A DNA stretch of 64,000 nt from AP-15 sp963814865 (GTDB taxonomy: Bacteria > Pseudomonadota > Alphaproteobacteria > ATCC43930 > CGMCC-115725). The notes under the pieces were generated by a model that saw nothing but the letters and a program-made list of their open reading frames with translations, had not been told where the DNA came from and made no database searches. Of this stretch, positions 1 through 7,794 are shown in pieces. The position numbers were made by a program, and so were the translations under genes. How positions within the stretch are numbered: position 1 is the first letter of the stretch; each line of letters begins with the position of its first letter. The stretch spans positions 149,828 to 213,827 of the forward strand of contig CAWFEN010000007.1 of the NCBI GenBank assembly GCA_963814865.1. The letters run 5' to 3'.

Positions 1-393
1 CTCGGGAAAGGCGCTTTCAGGCAGCCTCACTTCCAGAGCGGCCCGCGAGCGTGCCGCGGCATAGCACTGATCCAATACCGCTCCGGGGAAGGATCTCAGG
101 CTCGGACTGTCGTCGATCACGGTGGCGATCTGGACTCGCTGCTCGCCGATCGTGCCGATCCAGCTCGACGAGCGCTTTCTGGGTTGGGCCAGATATTTGA
201 GCAGATGGATCAGGAGCACGGTCAGGCGGTTTCTGATTTCGCGGCGGTCGCTGCGCGCCATCCCTTCGAGCTCCTCGGCGAGGTTTTCCAGATCGAGGGC
301 GTCGAGTTCGCCGCGCCGCGCTCGCGCCGCCTGATCCTCGAGCCAGGCGACGAAATCTTCTTCATAGGCTGGCGCGTTTCGCGGCCGCGTCAT
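1..393 (-). CDS. DUF29 family protein, 3' end beyond window
   Basis: Reading leftward from an ATG, 131 codons stay open to the window edge, so the C-terminus is missing. The predicted protein follows the DUF29 pattern: an acidic start (EEDFVAWLEDQA, residues 11-22), the LAEELEGMARSDRREI stretch (38-53), and the NRLTVLLIHLLKYLAQP block (55-71) followed by a Trp-containing TIGEQR segment. DUF29 proteins are small and helical, and their biochemical function is unknown. A strong ribosome site (aaagggg) precedes the ATG. The cyclase gene ends only 15 bp upstream, so the two are probably co-transcribed. Family call is confident; no role can be given. Confidence 0.85.
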   Translation of the reverse strand, partial: MTRPRNAPAYEEDFVAWLEDQAARARRGELDALDLENLAEELEGMARSDRREIRNRLTVLLIHLLKYLAQPRKRSSSWIGTIGEQRVQIATVIDDSPSLRSFPGAVLDQCYAAARSRAALEVRLPESAFPE

Positions 394-408
394 CGCATCC
401 CCTTTCGC

Positions 409-1698
409 TCAGGTGTCGAGGTCCAGCGCGTAAACCTCTCTCGCCTCCCGCACGCCGCGCAGCTGGTGCCGGCCGAGGGGCCGAAGACGGCCGCCGCCGG
501 TTGTCGCGCCGGCGAACTCGGCGGAGACCAGCACTTTGGCGCCCAAGGGCTCGCACAGCGTCTCGATGCGCGCCGCCTCGTTGACCGCCGGGCCGATGAC
601 CGTGAAGTCGAGTCGGTCGACCGCGCCGACATTGCCGTAAAGCACCTCGCCGATATGGAGCGCCAGATCGACCGCGGCGGCGGGCTTGCCGGCCTCCCGG
701 CGCGCGGCGTTCAGACGGTCGATTGCCTGCATTGCCTCGGACGCCGCATCGAGCGCGCGACGGCAGGTCTGATCCTGCATCGCATCCGCACAAGGAAAAA
801 TCGCCAGCATCCCGTCGCCGAGGAATTTGAGCACCTGGCCGCCGCGCCGGCGCAGCGGGGCGGTCAGGGTCTCGAAGATCTCGTCGAGCATCTCGATGAC
901 GACGAGACCCGGCGTGCCGTCGGCGATCGCGGTAAAGCCGCGGATGTCGGCATACCACAGCACCGCGCGAATGCTCTCGACCGAGCCGCGCGCCACCGCC
1001 CCGGCATGCACGCGCCGCCCGGCATCGCCGCCCAGATACGCCCCGAGCAGGCCCGCGGCGATGGTGTGGCCGGCATGCGCCATCATGGCGAGCGATACCG
1101 CGGGCAGCACCGCCCGCAACAGCAGCAGATCGTTGTCACGGAACCCGCCGGGCCGGTCGGTCGTGAAGGAATAGCCCATGCCGGTTCCGCGGGACGGGTT
1201 GGCGTCCGCGCCAAAGCGTACGACCTCCGCGAAATAATCGGTAGCGCCGGCGGCGGCATGACCCTCGAGGTTTGGAAAATCGAATCGTGCCAGGGGCCCG
1301 GCGAGGCGCCGGCGCAGGTGGAGCCAAGGCTCCGCCTCCTGGTCGATGGTCTCAAACTGGCGGATCAAGTGGCCAAAGGGGCTGTTCGCGACGCTCTCCT
1401 CGTACTCGCCGCCCCGCTCGAATTGCGCCGGCTCCACGCCATCAAGATCGCGCCGCCAGGTGTAGCCATATCCGCCCCACTGGGGATGCAGGGTACGCAT
1501 GCCGATAAAGGCGCGCGTCAGCGGAACGCCGGCCTCGACGAGGCGTCGGCAGAGACCATCGAGCAGAACGTCGGCGGCTGCGCCGAGCAGTCCCTGGCGC
1601 GTCGCCCAGACATTCAACTCGATGATTTTCAGTCCGAGGACGCTGTCGAAGCTTGACGGGCGCAACCGCGGGCCAGTCGAAGGCCGGTCGCTCGTCAA
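409..1698 (-). CDS. class III adenylate cyclase with N-terminal sensory region
   Basis: A 429-residue protein. Residues about 245-425 form a class III nucleotide cyclase domain. The two metal-binding aspartates are D251 (in YADIRGFTAIAD) and D295 (in KFLGDGMLAIF). The Lys/Asp pair that selects ATP is K291 and D364. The transition-state Asn and Arg lie in AVNEAARIE (N373, R377). All catalytic residues are present, so it should make cAMP. The first roughly 240 residues match the uncharacterised region typical of stand-alone soluble cyclases, with no membrane segment. The start is uncertain: the longest frame begins at a TTG that sits inside a set of direct repeats, and downstream TTG codons are possible. 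It is followed closely by the DUF29 gene. Confidence 0.88.
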   Translation of the reverse strand: MTSDRPSTGPRLRPSSFDSVLGLKIIELNVWATRQGLLGAAADVLLDGLCRRLVEAGVPLTRAFIGMRTLHPQWGGYGYTWRRDLDGVEPAQFERGGEYEESVANSPFGHLIRQFETIDQEAEPWLHLRRRLAGPLARFDFPNLEGHAAAGATDYFAEVVRFGADANPSRGTGMGYSFTTDRPGGFRDNDLLLLRAVLPAVSLAMMAHAGHTIAAGLLGAYLGGDAGRRVHAGAVARGSVESIRAVLWYADIRGFTAIADGTPGLVVIEMLDEIFETLTAPLRRRGGQVLKFLGDGMLAIFPCADAMQDQTCRRALDAASEAMQAIDRLNAARREAGKPAAAVDLALHIGEVLYGNVGAVDRLDFTVIGPAVNEAARIETLCEPLGAKVLVSAEFAGATTGGGRLRPLGRHQLRGVREAREVYALDLDT

Positions 1699-1733
1699 GA
1701 CTGACCGCTCGTCAAAGGCCCGTCGCTCATGAA
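1689..1733. repeat. three short direct repeats at the cyclase 5' end
   Basis: CGCTCGTCAA occurs at 1689-1698 and 1706-1715, with a variant CGCTCATGAA at 1724-1733. The spacing is 17 and 18 bp. The first copy overlaps the proposed TTG start of the cyclase. The array lies between divergent cyclase and surE genes and could be a regulator-binding array; this is inference. Confidence 0.5.
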
Positions 1734-1854
1734 AGGCTGGCCCTGGGCTGTTCGATCCGGCTAATAGCTATGGAGTGGCGGCCATTTCTGCAAACCGTTT
1801 TCGCCGGCCGCCTCGATTTCACCCCGCCGGACGAGCCAGATTTGGAGCCCGAAG

Positions 1855-2619
1855 GTGCTGGACCGCATCCTGCTGACGAATGACGATGGCATCGCCGCGC
1901 CCGGCCTCGAAATTCTCGAGCGGATTGCCGGCGAGCTCGCGCGCGAGGTCTGGGTTGTGGCGCCGGAGCACGACCAGAGCGGCATTTCCCATGCGGTCAG
2001 CCTGCACCACCCGATCCGCGTAACCCGGCGCGGCCCACGGCGCTATGGCATCCTGGGGACGCCCGGCGACTGCGCGGTGATGGCGGTCAGCCATCTGATG
2101 CAGGCGGCACCGCCGCAACTGCTGCTGTGCGGCGTCAATCGCGGCGCCAATCTCGGCATCGAGACGGTGTTTTCGGGCACCGTCGGCGGGGCGATGACCG
2201 GGATGATGCTGGGCATCCCGTCGATCGCGCTGAGCCAGGCCTGGACCGACCGCGCGCATGTCCGCTGGGAGACGGCGGCGACGCTCGGTCCCGGCGTCGT
2301 CCGGCGCTTGCTGGCAGTCGGCTGGCCCGCCGCCACGTGCCTCAACGTCAATTTTCCCGATCTGCCGCCGGCCGAGACCGGGCCGCTGACCTTGGCCCGG
2401 CAGGGCGCCGGGGTCATCGAGGGGATCGATGCCGAAGGGCGGACGGACCCGCGCGGTGTGCCCTATTACTGGATCGGTTTTCGCCGCGGTGCACGCGACC
2501 AGGGGCCGGAAAGCGACATGGATGCGCTCTTAGCCGGCCGCATCGTGGTCACCCCGCTGCGCTGCGACCGCACCGACGAAGAGGCCTACACGCTGCTGGC
2601 ACGGTCGCTGCCGCGCTGA
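1855..2619 (+). CDS. surE: 5'/3'-nucleotidase SurE
   Basis: A 254-residue protein with the SurE fold signature. ILLTNDDG near the N-terminus supplies the metal-binding pair D10/D11, followed by the EHDQSGISHAVSLHHP segment and the VNRGANLG loop with its conserved Asn. SurE proteins are metal-dependent phosphatases that remove phosphate from nucleoside monophosphates in the cytoplasm. The GTG start is chosen because a ggag ribosome site lies about 9 bp upstream and because the protein begins directly with the family N-terminus. In many proteobacteria surE neighbours pcm or serS; here it stands alone, divergent from the cyclase. Confidence 0.95.
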   Translation: MLDRILLTNDDGIAAPGLEILERIAGELAREVWVVAPEHDQSGISHAVSLHHPIRVTRRGPRRYGILGTPGDCAVMAVSHLMQAAPPQLLLCGVNRGANLGIETVFSGTVGGAMTGMMLGIPSIALSQAWTDRAHVRWETAATLGPGVVRRLLAVGWPAATCLNVNFPDLPPAETGPLTLARQGAGVIEGIDAEGRTDPRGVPYYWIGFRRGARDQGPESDMDALLAGRIVVTPLRCDRTDEEAYTLLARSLPR

Positions 2620-2703
2620 GAACCCCGACCTGAGAAGTCGTCATTCCCGCTTTCGCACAGGGCGTCCTGGGAAATTGTGAGGGGCAAGGAGGCCGTGTAC
2701 TGG

Positions 2704-2757
2704 CCCCTTCCGGGACAATGCAAAGCCCCCTTGCGCGGGCTTGACCCGGCCAAGGGG
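2704..2757. repeat. imperfect inverted repeat in the surE-protease gap
   Basis: CCCCTTCCGGG (2704-2714) pairs with CCCGGCCAAGGGG (2745-2757) with a two-base bulge. An inner GCCC/GGGC pair lies in the loop. It sits in the 278-bp gap between convergent surE and the protease gene (2620-2897), where I see no coding sequence. It could end transcription from either side or be a dispersed palindromic element. No T-run follows on either strand. Confidence 0.45.
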
Positions 2758-2897
2758 AGCCGGGAGAGTGGATGCTGCCCGCTTTGCGGCCGCCGAATTT
2801 TCCCCGGACCGGCTTGCGCGGCGGCGACGGAAAAATGCCGGCATCGGCTGCTCCATTTCGGATCGATCACTGAGACCGCCGTGACCGCCCGCCATCT

Positions 2898-3812
2898 TCA
2901 GGACGAGCGGCCGATGAAGACCCGGTGCGAGCCGTAGGACAGCCACACCCGGTGCGAGCGCAGGAAGTCGGCGCCGAGGATCAAATCGGCATCCTGCAAT
3001 CCGAGCCGGGTGACGACGATGACCGGATCGCGCATGACCTCGCCGCCGATCTCCAGCCGGGTGAAACGGTGCGCATGCGACCTGACGATTTCCGCCGCCG
3101 CGCCGCGCAGATTGGCACTCGGGTCGCGCGACAGCTGCGCTCCGGTCACGCCGATCGAAGCAGCCGTTTCGGCGTCGAGGACGGTTAATTGCGCGCCGGT
3201 ATCGATCAGCGCTGCGAGCGTGTGCCCATCGAGGCGCACCGGAAAGAACAGGCGGTCATGCAGCGACCGGTTAGCCGGTATCGCCGTGTAGGGCTGGCTC
3301 CAGGACGGCATGGCAACCGCGCAGGCCGGTCTCTCGTAGAGCGCCAGCCGGTCGTGCGGCAGGTCCAGATCGACCTCGAAGCTGCTGAGAAAATCGGCTC
3401 CCAACAGCCCGTCGAGCGGTCTGCCGGCGACGTTCGGCAAGGAAATGGAGCCGACCAGCACCCGGAAATTGGCGAGGGCCGCCGTACCGAGGCCCAAGGT
3501 GTGCAGCCGCGCATCGCCGCTGACGAGACCGCCTCCGAGACTGTGCATCGGCCGTGCGTACTCGTAATGCGCCTCGATGCCGAGCTGCTTTGCCGCAACT
3601 TTGCTCAGAATGGTCCGTTCGGCGCCGGTATCGACGAGGAAGGTTGCAGTCGCCTCATTGACGCGCACCATGGCGAGCGGGACGTTGCCCATGCGCGTGA
3701 CCGCGACTTCGGTCTGCCGCTCGGTCCGGCATTGCGCGCCGGCACCGGAGGCAGCCCCGACACCGAGGGCAGCCGCGAGGAGAAGGGCGGCGACCCGGAC
3801 TAATATCGTCAC
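2898..3812 (-). CDS. secreted double retropepsin-like aspartyl protease
   Basis: A 304-residue protein with a signal peptide (residues 1-27, ending GAGAQ) and two tandem retropepsin-like domains. Each has its own catalytic Asp-Thr-Gly: D61 in LVDTGAERT and D204 in LIDTGAQLT. Each also has a matching hydrophobic LLGADFL/ILGADFL motif late in the domain (residues about 136-142 and 279-285). Retropepsins normally need two such domains to build one active site, so this may act as a single-chain pseudo-dimer in the periplasm. No substrate can be inferred. It is followed, in the same direction, by nothing closely linked. Confidence 0.85.
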   Translation of the reverse strand: MTILVRVAALLLAAALGVGAASGAGAQCRTERQTEVAVTRMGNVPLAMVRVNEATATFLVDTGAERTILSKVAAKQLGIEAHYEYARPMHSLGGGLVSGDARLHTLGLGTAALANFRVLVGSISLPNVAGRPLDGLLGADFLSSFEVDLDLPHDRLALYERPACAVAMPSWSQPYTAIPANRSLHDRLFFPVRLDGHTLAALIDTGAQLTVLDAETAASIGVTGAQLSRDPSANLRGAAAEIVRSHAHRFTRLEIGGEVMRDPVIVVTRLGLQDADLILGADFLRSHRVWLSYGSHRVFIGRSS

Positions 3813-3848
3813 GGCGCGGGCTCCCTTACAGTCAGGGAGTTGGCCGGT

Positions 3849-4271
3849 TCAGCCGACGGCGGCGATTCCCTGGACCTCTACCAGCAGCTCCGGGCGCGCC
3901 AGGCCGGCGACGGTGATCAGCGCGCTCGCCGGGAAGTTGTCGCCAAAGATCTCCTTGCGCAGCTGGGTAAAGCGGTCGCCGAAGCGCGCATCGGTGATGA
4001 ACACGGTCATCGTCACCATGTCGGCGAGCGTGCCGCCGGCCTCGGCCAATGTCGCCGCGAGCCGCGCGAACACCTCCCGAACCTGACCGTCGAAATCGCC
4101 GGCGAGCGACCTGCCCGCCGCGTCCGCCACGGCTACCTGCCCGGCGAGCCAGACGATCCGGCCGCCTTCGGTGACGACCGCCTGCGAATAGGCCCGCGCC
4201 TGCGCCGCCTCGCGCTTCAGCCAATGCCTGGCCGATTTCGTCGTCAGGGGTTCCGTCACCACCGTCTCCAT
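3849..4271 (-). CDS. RidA/YjgF-family protein
   Basis: A 140-residue protein of the RidA (YjgF/YER057c/UK114) family, whose members hydrolyse reactive enamine/imine intermediates or act in related catabolic steps. Family landmarks are AYSQAVVTEGGRIVWLAGQV (residues about 26-45) and the C-terminal part running through VTMTVFITDARF, FPASALITVAGLARPELLVEV. The Arg equivalent to the RidA active-site residue lies in GLARPELLVE. The ATG chosen begins METVVTEP; the frame stays open upstream but that part does not look like protein. A GTG two codons on is also possible. It ends 37 bp from the protease gene's start, so the two may share a transcript. Confidence 0.85.
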   Translation of the reverse strand: METVVTEPLTTKSARHWLKREAAQARAYSQAVVTEGGRIVWLAGQVAVADAAGRSLAGDFDGQVREVFARLAATLAEAGGTLADMVTMTVFITDARFGDRFTQLRKEIFGDNFPASALITVAGLARPELLVEVQGIAAVG

Positions 4272-4408
4272 GCAAGGTATGGCTGACTCGGGCGAGCTTG
4301 GCCCAGGGCGGCCGGCAAGTCCAGCCGGGACGCTGTCGACCGATCGGCTTGGACGTTCAGAACCGGCGTGGCACATTGCCCGCCACGGCCTGGGCGACGG
4401 AGATCTGC

Positions 4409-4879
4409 ATGATTTGGCTTGATGCCCTCAAAAAAGAGGGCGCTCTCCATGCGTTATACACGCGTTTCGAGTTGGTCGTATCGGCAATCCTTCTGATATT
4501 GATCTCGCTAATCATTATCTATTCCGTAATCATACTGGCGATAACGCTGTTCAACGAATTCACCTCCGGCATCCATCTGATCGAAGCAACAGCCCTCAAA
4601 GACACGTTCGGATTGATGTTGAGCATTCTGATCTTGATCGAATTCAACCATTCTATCGCGCTGTCGCTGCGACGGCGGTCCGGGGTGCTGCAGGTCCGCG
4701 TCATCATTCTGATCGCCATCGTAGTAATCGCGCGAAAACTCATTCTACTCGATTACGCAATCACGAGCCTGCAGATCCTGCTCGGCCTGGGCGGGCTCGC
4801 ATTGTCGCTGGGGGCGCTTTATTGGCTGCTCAGCGACATCGAGCATCGGCGGCGCGCAACCGGCTTGCCGGACGATTGA
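4409..4879 (+). CDS. PsiE-like four-helix membrane protein
   Basis: A 156-residue integral membrane protein with four predicted helices (about 21-47, 66-86, 96-116 and 121-142) and a charged C-terminal tail. Helix placement, the conserved IEFNHS-containing helix 2 and overall length match the phosphate-starvation-inducible PsiE family, whose function is unknown. The start is the ATG with a ggag site 6 bp upstream; the open frame before it is not protein-like. Base composition is visibly lower in GC than its neighbours, with several ATA and ATT isoleucine codons, which may mark transfer but is partly forced by the isoleucine-rich helices. No Pho box was identified. Confidence 0.75.
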   Translation: MIWLDALKKEGALHALYTRFELVVSAILLILISLIIIYSVIILAITLFNEFTSGIHLIEATALKDTFGLMLSILILIEFNHSIALSLRRRSGVLQVRVIILIAIVVIARKLILLDYAITSLQILLGLGGLALSLGALYWLLSDIEHRRRATGLPDD

Positions 4880-5088
4880 GCCGGCGGCGCAATGGCGGCC
4901 GCCAGGTAACGCGGGCTGGCCTTCGCTGCCGGAACCGTGTTTAGTCAGCGCTGCGCGGCTATCCGGCGACAGAACATCGGGACCGCACTGCCGCCAACCG
5001 GAAGCGGTCGGCGGCCGATCGAATCGGGAGGCTCCAAAGTCACCGCGGCCCTTGCGGGCTTGATGTCCAACGATGGAGGAGCACACCG

Positions 5089-6384
5089 ATGAAGACGACC
5101 CGCCGCCGGTATTGGGTCTTTTTCCTGCTGTTTCTGTTCAACGTCATCGCCTATGTCGACCGCGTCAATATGTCGGTGGCCGGAAAGCCGATTGCGCACG
5201 AATTCAGCTTGTCGCCGATCGCGCTCGGCTATCTGTTCTCGTCGTTTCTGTGGGCCTACGTCCTGATGATGCTGCCGGGCGGCCGGCTGATCGACCGCTG
5301 GGGCACGCATCGGGTGGCAGCGGTTGCCACCGCGGTGTGGTCGACGGCACAGATGGCGACAGGGATCGTCGGCAGCTTTGCGACGATGCTGGCGGCGCGG
5401 CTCGGCCTCGGGATCGGCGAAGCGCCGTTTGCCCCGGTGACCTACGGCACTGTCCGGTCGTGGTCGCCTTATACCGAGCGGGGCACCGCGATCGCCGCGG
5501 TCTCCGCCGGACCGCCCCTCGGGCTGGCGCTCGGCGCACCGGCCGTGGGCTGGCTGATCGAGGCGCTGTCCTGGCGCTGGTCGTTCATCATCACCGGTGC
5601 GGTCGGGTTTGTCTGGGTCCTGATCTGGCTGAGCCTGGTCTCGACCATGGAGAAGACGCGGTGGCTGCCGCAGAGCGAGCGCGCGCAGATCCTCGCCGAG
5701 CGCGACGCCGGCATCGCGCCGCCGAGCCATGACGGCGTCGGCTATCTCGGGCTCATTCGCTGTCCCGCGATGTGGGGGCTGTTCATCTCGCAAGGGTGTC
5801 TCGTCTATACATTCTATCTCTACATGTCCTGGCTGCCGAACTACCTGCAGACGACGCGCGGCATATCGATCGTCGGATCCGGCCTCTACACCGCGATCCC
5901 TTTTGTTTTTGCGGCAGTGGTTTGCATCATCGCCAATTGGTTCGGCGACAGGCTGCTGTCGGCCGAGGCCGTGCGCGCCGGCAAGCGGCGTTATCTGGTG
6001 GCACTGTGCCTGCTGCTGACCGCCGTGGGCCTGGCCATTCCGTTTGTCCAGCCGTTGGCGGGGGTCATCGCGCTGGTGACGATCGCAGTGTCTTTTGCCA
6101 ATGTCGGGCCGGCCGCCAATGGGGCGCTGGTCGCAGATATCCTGCGCTCGCCCGGCGATGCGGGCCGGGCCTTTGCATTTCTGGTTCTCGGCGGCAACAC
6201 CTTTGGCCTGCTGGCGCCGATCGTGACCGGTTATGTCGTCGCCGCGACCGGCAGCTTCAACTCGGCCTTTGCCGCGGCAGGGGTATTGGCGTTGGTCGGC
6301 GCGGTAGCGGCATTGGCGCTGTCCCGCGGCACGCTCGGCGAGCACGCGGCGCCGCCGCTCGCGGCGGCCCGGCTCGCCGATTGA
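5089..6384 (+). CDS. MFS transporter, anion:cation symporter (ACS) type
   Basis: A 431-residue major-facilitator protein with about twelve hydrophobic segments. The N-terminal YVDRVNMSVAG and the loop 2-3 GGRLIDRWGTHR motif are typical of the ACS branch, which carries organic anions such as hexuronates, glucarate, galactonate or phthalate into the cell with protons. The substrate cannot be read from sequence. A strong ggagga ribosome site precedes the ATG. It runs in the same direction as the thiamine-diphosphate subunit gene 76 bp downstream, so uptake of an acid later metabolised by that enzyme is possible but unproven. Confidence 0.88.
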   Translation: MKTTRRRYWVFFLLFLFNVIAYVDRVNMSVAGKPIAHEFSLSPIALGYLFSSFLWAYVLMMLPGGRLIDRWGTHRVAAVATAVWSTAQMATGIVGSFATMLAARLGLGIGEAPFAPVTYGTVRSWSPYTERGTAIAAVSAGPPLGLALGAPAVGWLIEALSWRWSFIITGAVGFVWVLIWLSLVSTMEKTRWLPQSERAQILAERDAGIAPPSHDGVGYLGLIRCPAMWGLFISQGCLVYTFYLYMSWLPNYLQTTRGISIVGSGLYTAIPFVFAAVVCIIANWFGDRLLSAEAVRAGKRRYLVALCLLLTAVGLAIPFVQPLAGVIALVTIAVSFANVGPAANGALVADILRSPGDAGRAFAFLVLGGNTFGLLAPIVTGYVVAATGSFNSAFAAAGVLALVGAVAALALSRGTLGEHAAPPLAAARLAD

Positions 6385-6460
6385 TCCGACCGGCAGCGGC
6401 GGATCCGATCGCAGCCATGGGCGCCGGCCGGCGGATCATGCTAGTCTCGAGCCGCGGGCT

Positions 6461-7012
6461 ATGGCGAGGAGCCGGGGCTTGAGCGAGCGGGCAGTGGCGG
6501 AAGCCGACTGGCGCGACGAGATTTTCGCGGCATTGAAGCGGGCGGAAATTCGCCAGATCGGCTATGTGCCCGATGCCGGTCATGCGCATCTGATCGAGCT
6601 GTGCCGGAACGACCCGGAAATCCATGCCGTGCCATTGACCAGCGAGCAGGAGGGGGTGGCGCTCGCCGCCGGCGCCTGGCTCGGCGGCGCGCGTGCGGCG
6701 CTGTTGATGCAGTCGAGCGGCGTCGGCAACTGCATCAACATGCTGTCATTGGCCAAGAACTGCCGCTTCCCGCTGCTGATGCTGGTGACGATGCGCGGCG
6801 AATGGGCCGAGTTCAACCCGTGGCAGGTGCCGATGGGGACGAAGACGCAGGCGGCGCTCGAATTGATGGACGTGCTGGTCTACCGCGTCGAGCGCCCCGA
6901 GGACGCCGCCGAGACCGTCGCCGCGGCAATCGACATCGCCTTCGACGGCGATGCCGCGGCCGCCGTACTGTTGTCGCAACGGCTGATCGGCGCCAAAAGA
7001 TGGGTGAAATGA
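6461..7012 (+). CDS. thiamine-diphosphate PYR-domain subunit, sulfopyruvate/phosphonopyruvate decarboxylase alpha-like
   Basis: A 183-residue protein equivalent to the pyrimidine-binding (PYR) half of a ThDP decarboxylase. The catalytic Glu expected to activate the cofactor lies in SEQEGVALAAGAWLGG (E64), followed by the GVGNCINMLSLAKN loop. Size and motifs match the alpha subunit of two-subunit sulfopyruvate decarboxylases (ComD) or phosphonopyruvate decarboxylase-like proteins. These need a separate PP-domain beta subunit to hold the diphosphate; none is found next to it. The ATG has no clear ribosome site, while the TTG at 6479 has gaggag at the right distance, so translation may start there. 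Confidence 0.78.
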   Translation: MARSRGLSERAVAEADWRDEIFAALKRAEIRQIGYVPDAGHAHLIELCRNDPEIHAVPLTSEQEGVALAAGAWLGGARAALLMQSSGVGNCINMLSLAKNCRFPLLMLVTMRGEWAEFNPWQVPMGTKTQAALELMDVLVYRVERPEDAAETVAAAIDIAFDGDAAAAVLLSQRLIGAKRWVK

Positions 7013-7340
7013 TCGTGGACAACCGCGTTCTTCACCGTCGACGCCGGACCTGTCTCACCGCGTCGCGGCCGCGCCAGACCGACGATGGTCTCCGATGAAG
7101 CGATCGGGTGGCCGGACCCCGGACTAACCCAGTTCGTAGGCGACAGCGAACCGGGTTGCGCGGCTGGTTCCCGAACCTGTGCGGATCTCCGTACACGCGG
7201 TTGCGTCGGACGCGTCCGCGGAGCTAGAGTTGCGCGAAAGTGCATTTTTCTATCATAACCCTGGTGTCGAATCGCGGTCGGTCGCCGCTGCGACGGCGTC
7301 GCGACGCAATGGGCGCCAATTTTCGGGAGGGAGGACAGCA
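7013..7340. other. non-coding gap upstream of iorA, weak promoter-like element
   Basis: No convincing gene is present in these 328 bp; open frames here have no homology that I recognise and lack ribosome sites. A poor sigma-70-like pair, TTGCGC (7230-7235) and TATCAT (7251-7256), has a short 15-bp spacer and lies in an AT-richer patch. It could drive the iorA-iorB genes. A very strong ribosome site (gggagggagga) lies just before the iorA ATG. Confidence 0.3.
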
Positions 7341-7793
7341 ATGGTCAAGCTGCACGTCAACGGCCAGGAGCATAGCTTTGATGGTGATCCATCGATGCCG
7401 CTGCTCTGGTATCTCCGCGACGAGCTGGGGCTGACCGGCACGAAATTCGGCTGCGGCATGGCGCTGTGCGGTGCCTGCACGGTCCATGTCGACGGCCAGG
7501 CCGCCCGCAGCTGCATCACCGCGATCAGCGACACCGACGGTCGCGCGGTGGTGACGATCGAAGGCCTCGACCCCGACGGCAACCACCCGGTGCAGAAGGC
7601 TTGGCGCACCTTCAACGTGCCGCAATGCGGCTATTGCCAGGCCGGCCAGATCATGCAGGCAGCGGCCATGCTGGCGACGACAAAGAACCCGTCCGAAACC
7701 GAGATCGCCAGCGTGATGAGCGGGAATATCTGTCGCTGCGGCTGCTATCAGCGCATCACTGCCGCCATCAAGGCGGCTGCGACAGGAGCGTGA
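7341..7793 (+). CDS. iorA: [2Fe-2S] subunit of molybdenum hydroxylase (isoquinoline 1-oxidoreductase alpha type)
   Basis: A 150-residue small subunit of the xanthine oxidase family. It has the plant-ferredoxin type cluster motif CGMALCGAC plus a later Cys (RSC) for the first [2Fe-2S] centre, and the helical-domain motif CGYCQAG...CRCGCY for the second centre. Electrons leave the molybdenum site through these clusters. The absence of a separate FAD subunit gene matches two-subunit enzymes such as isoquinoline 1-oxidoreductase and nicotinate/aldehyde dehydrogenases of the IorAB type. There is no signal peptide of its own, so it would be exported bound to the Tat-bearing large subunit. The next gene starts one base after its stop codon. 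Confidence 0.9.
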   Translation: MVKLHVNGQEHSFDGDPSMPLLWYLRDELGLTGTKFGCGMALCGACTVHVDGQAARSCITAISDTDGRAVVTIEGLDPDGNHPVQKAWRTFNVPQCGYCQAGQIMQAAAMLATTKNPSETEIASVMSGNICRCGCYQRITAAIKAAATGA

Positions 7794-7794
7794 C

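Noticed and set aside
184..1656. A 490-codon plus-strand open frame
   Set aside because: It is antisense to the adenylate cyclase, whose catalytic residues are all intact. The translation is low in hydrophobic core patterns.
2677..2937. A small open frame after surE
   Set aside because: It spans an inverted repeat, overlaps the protease 3' end and lacks a ribosome site.
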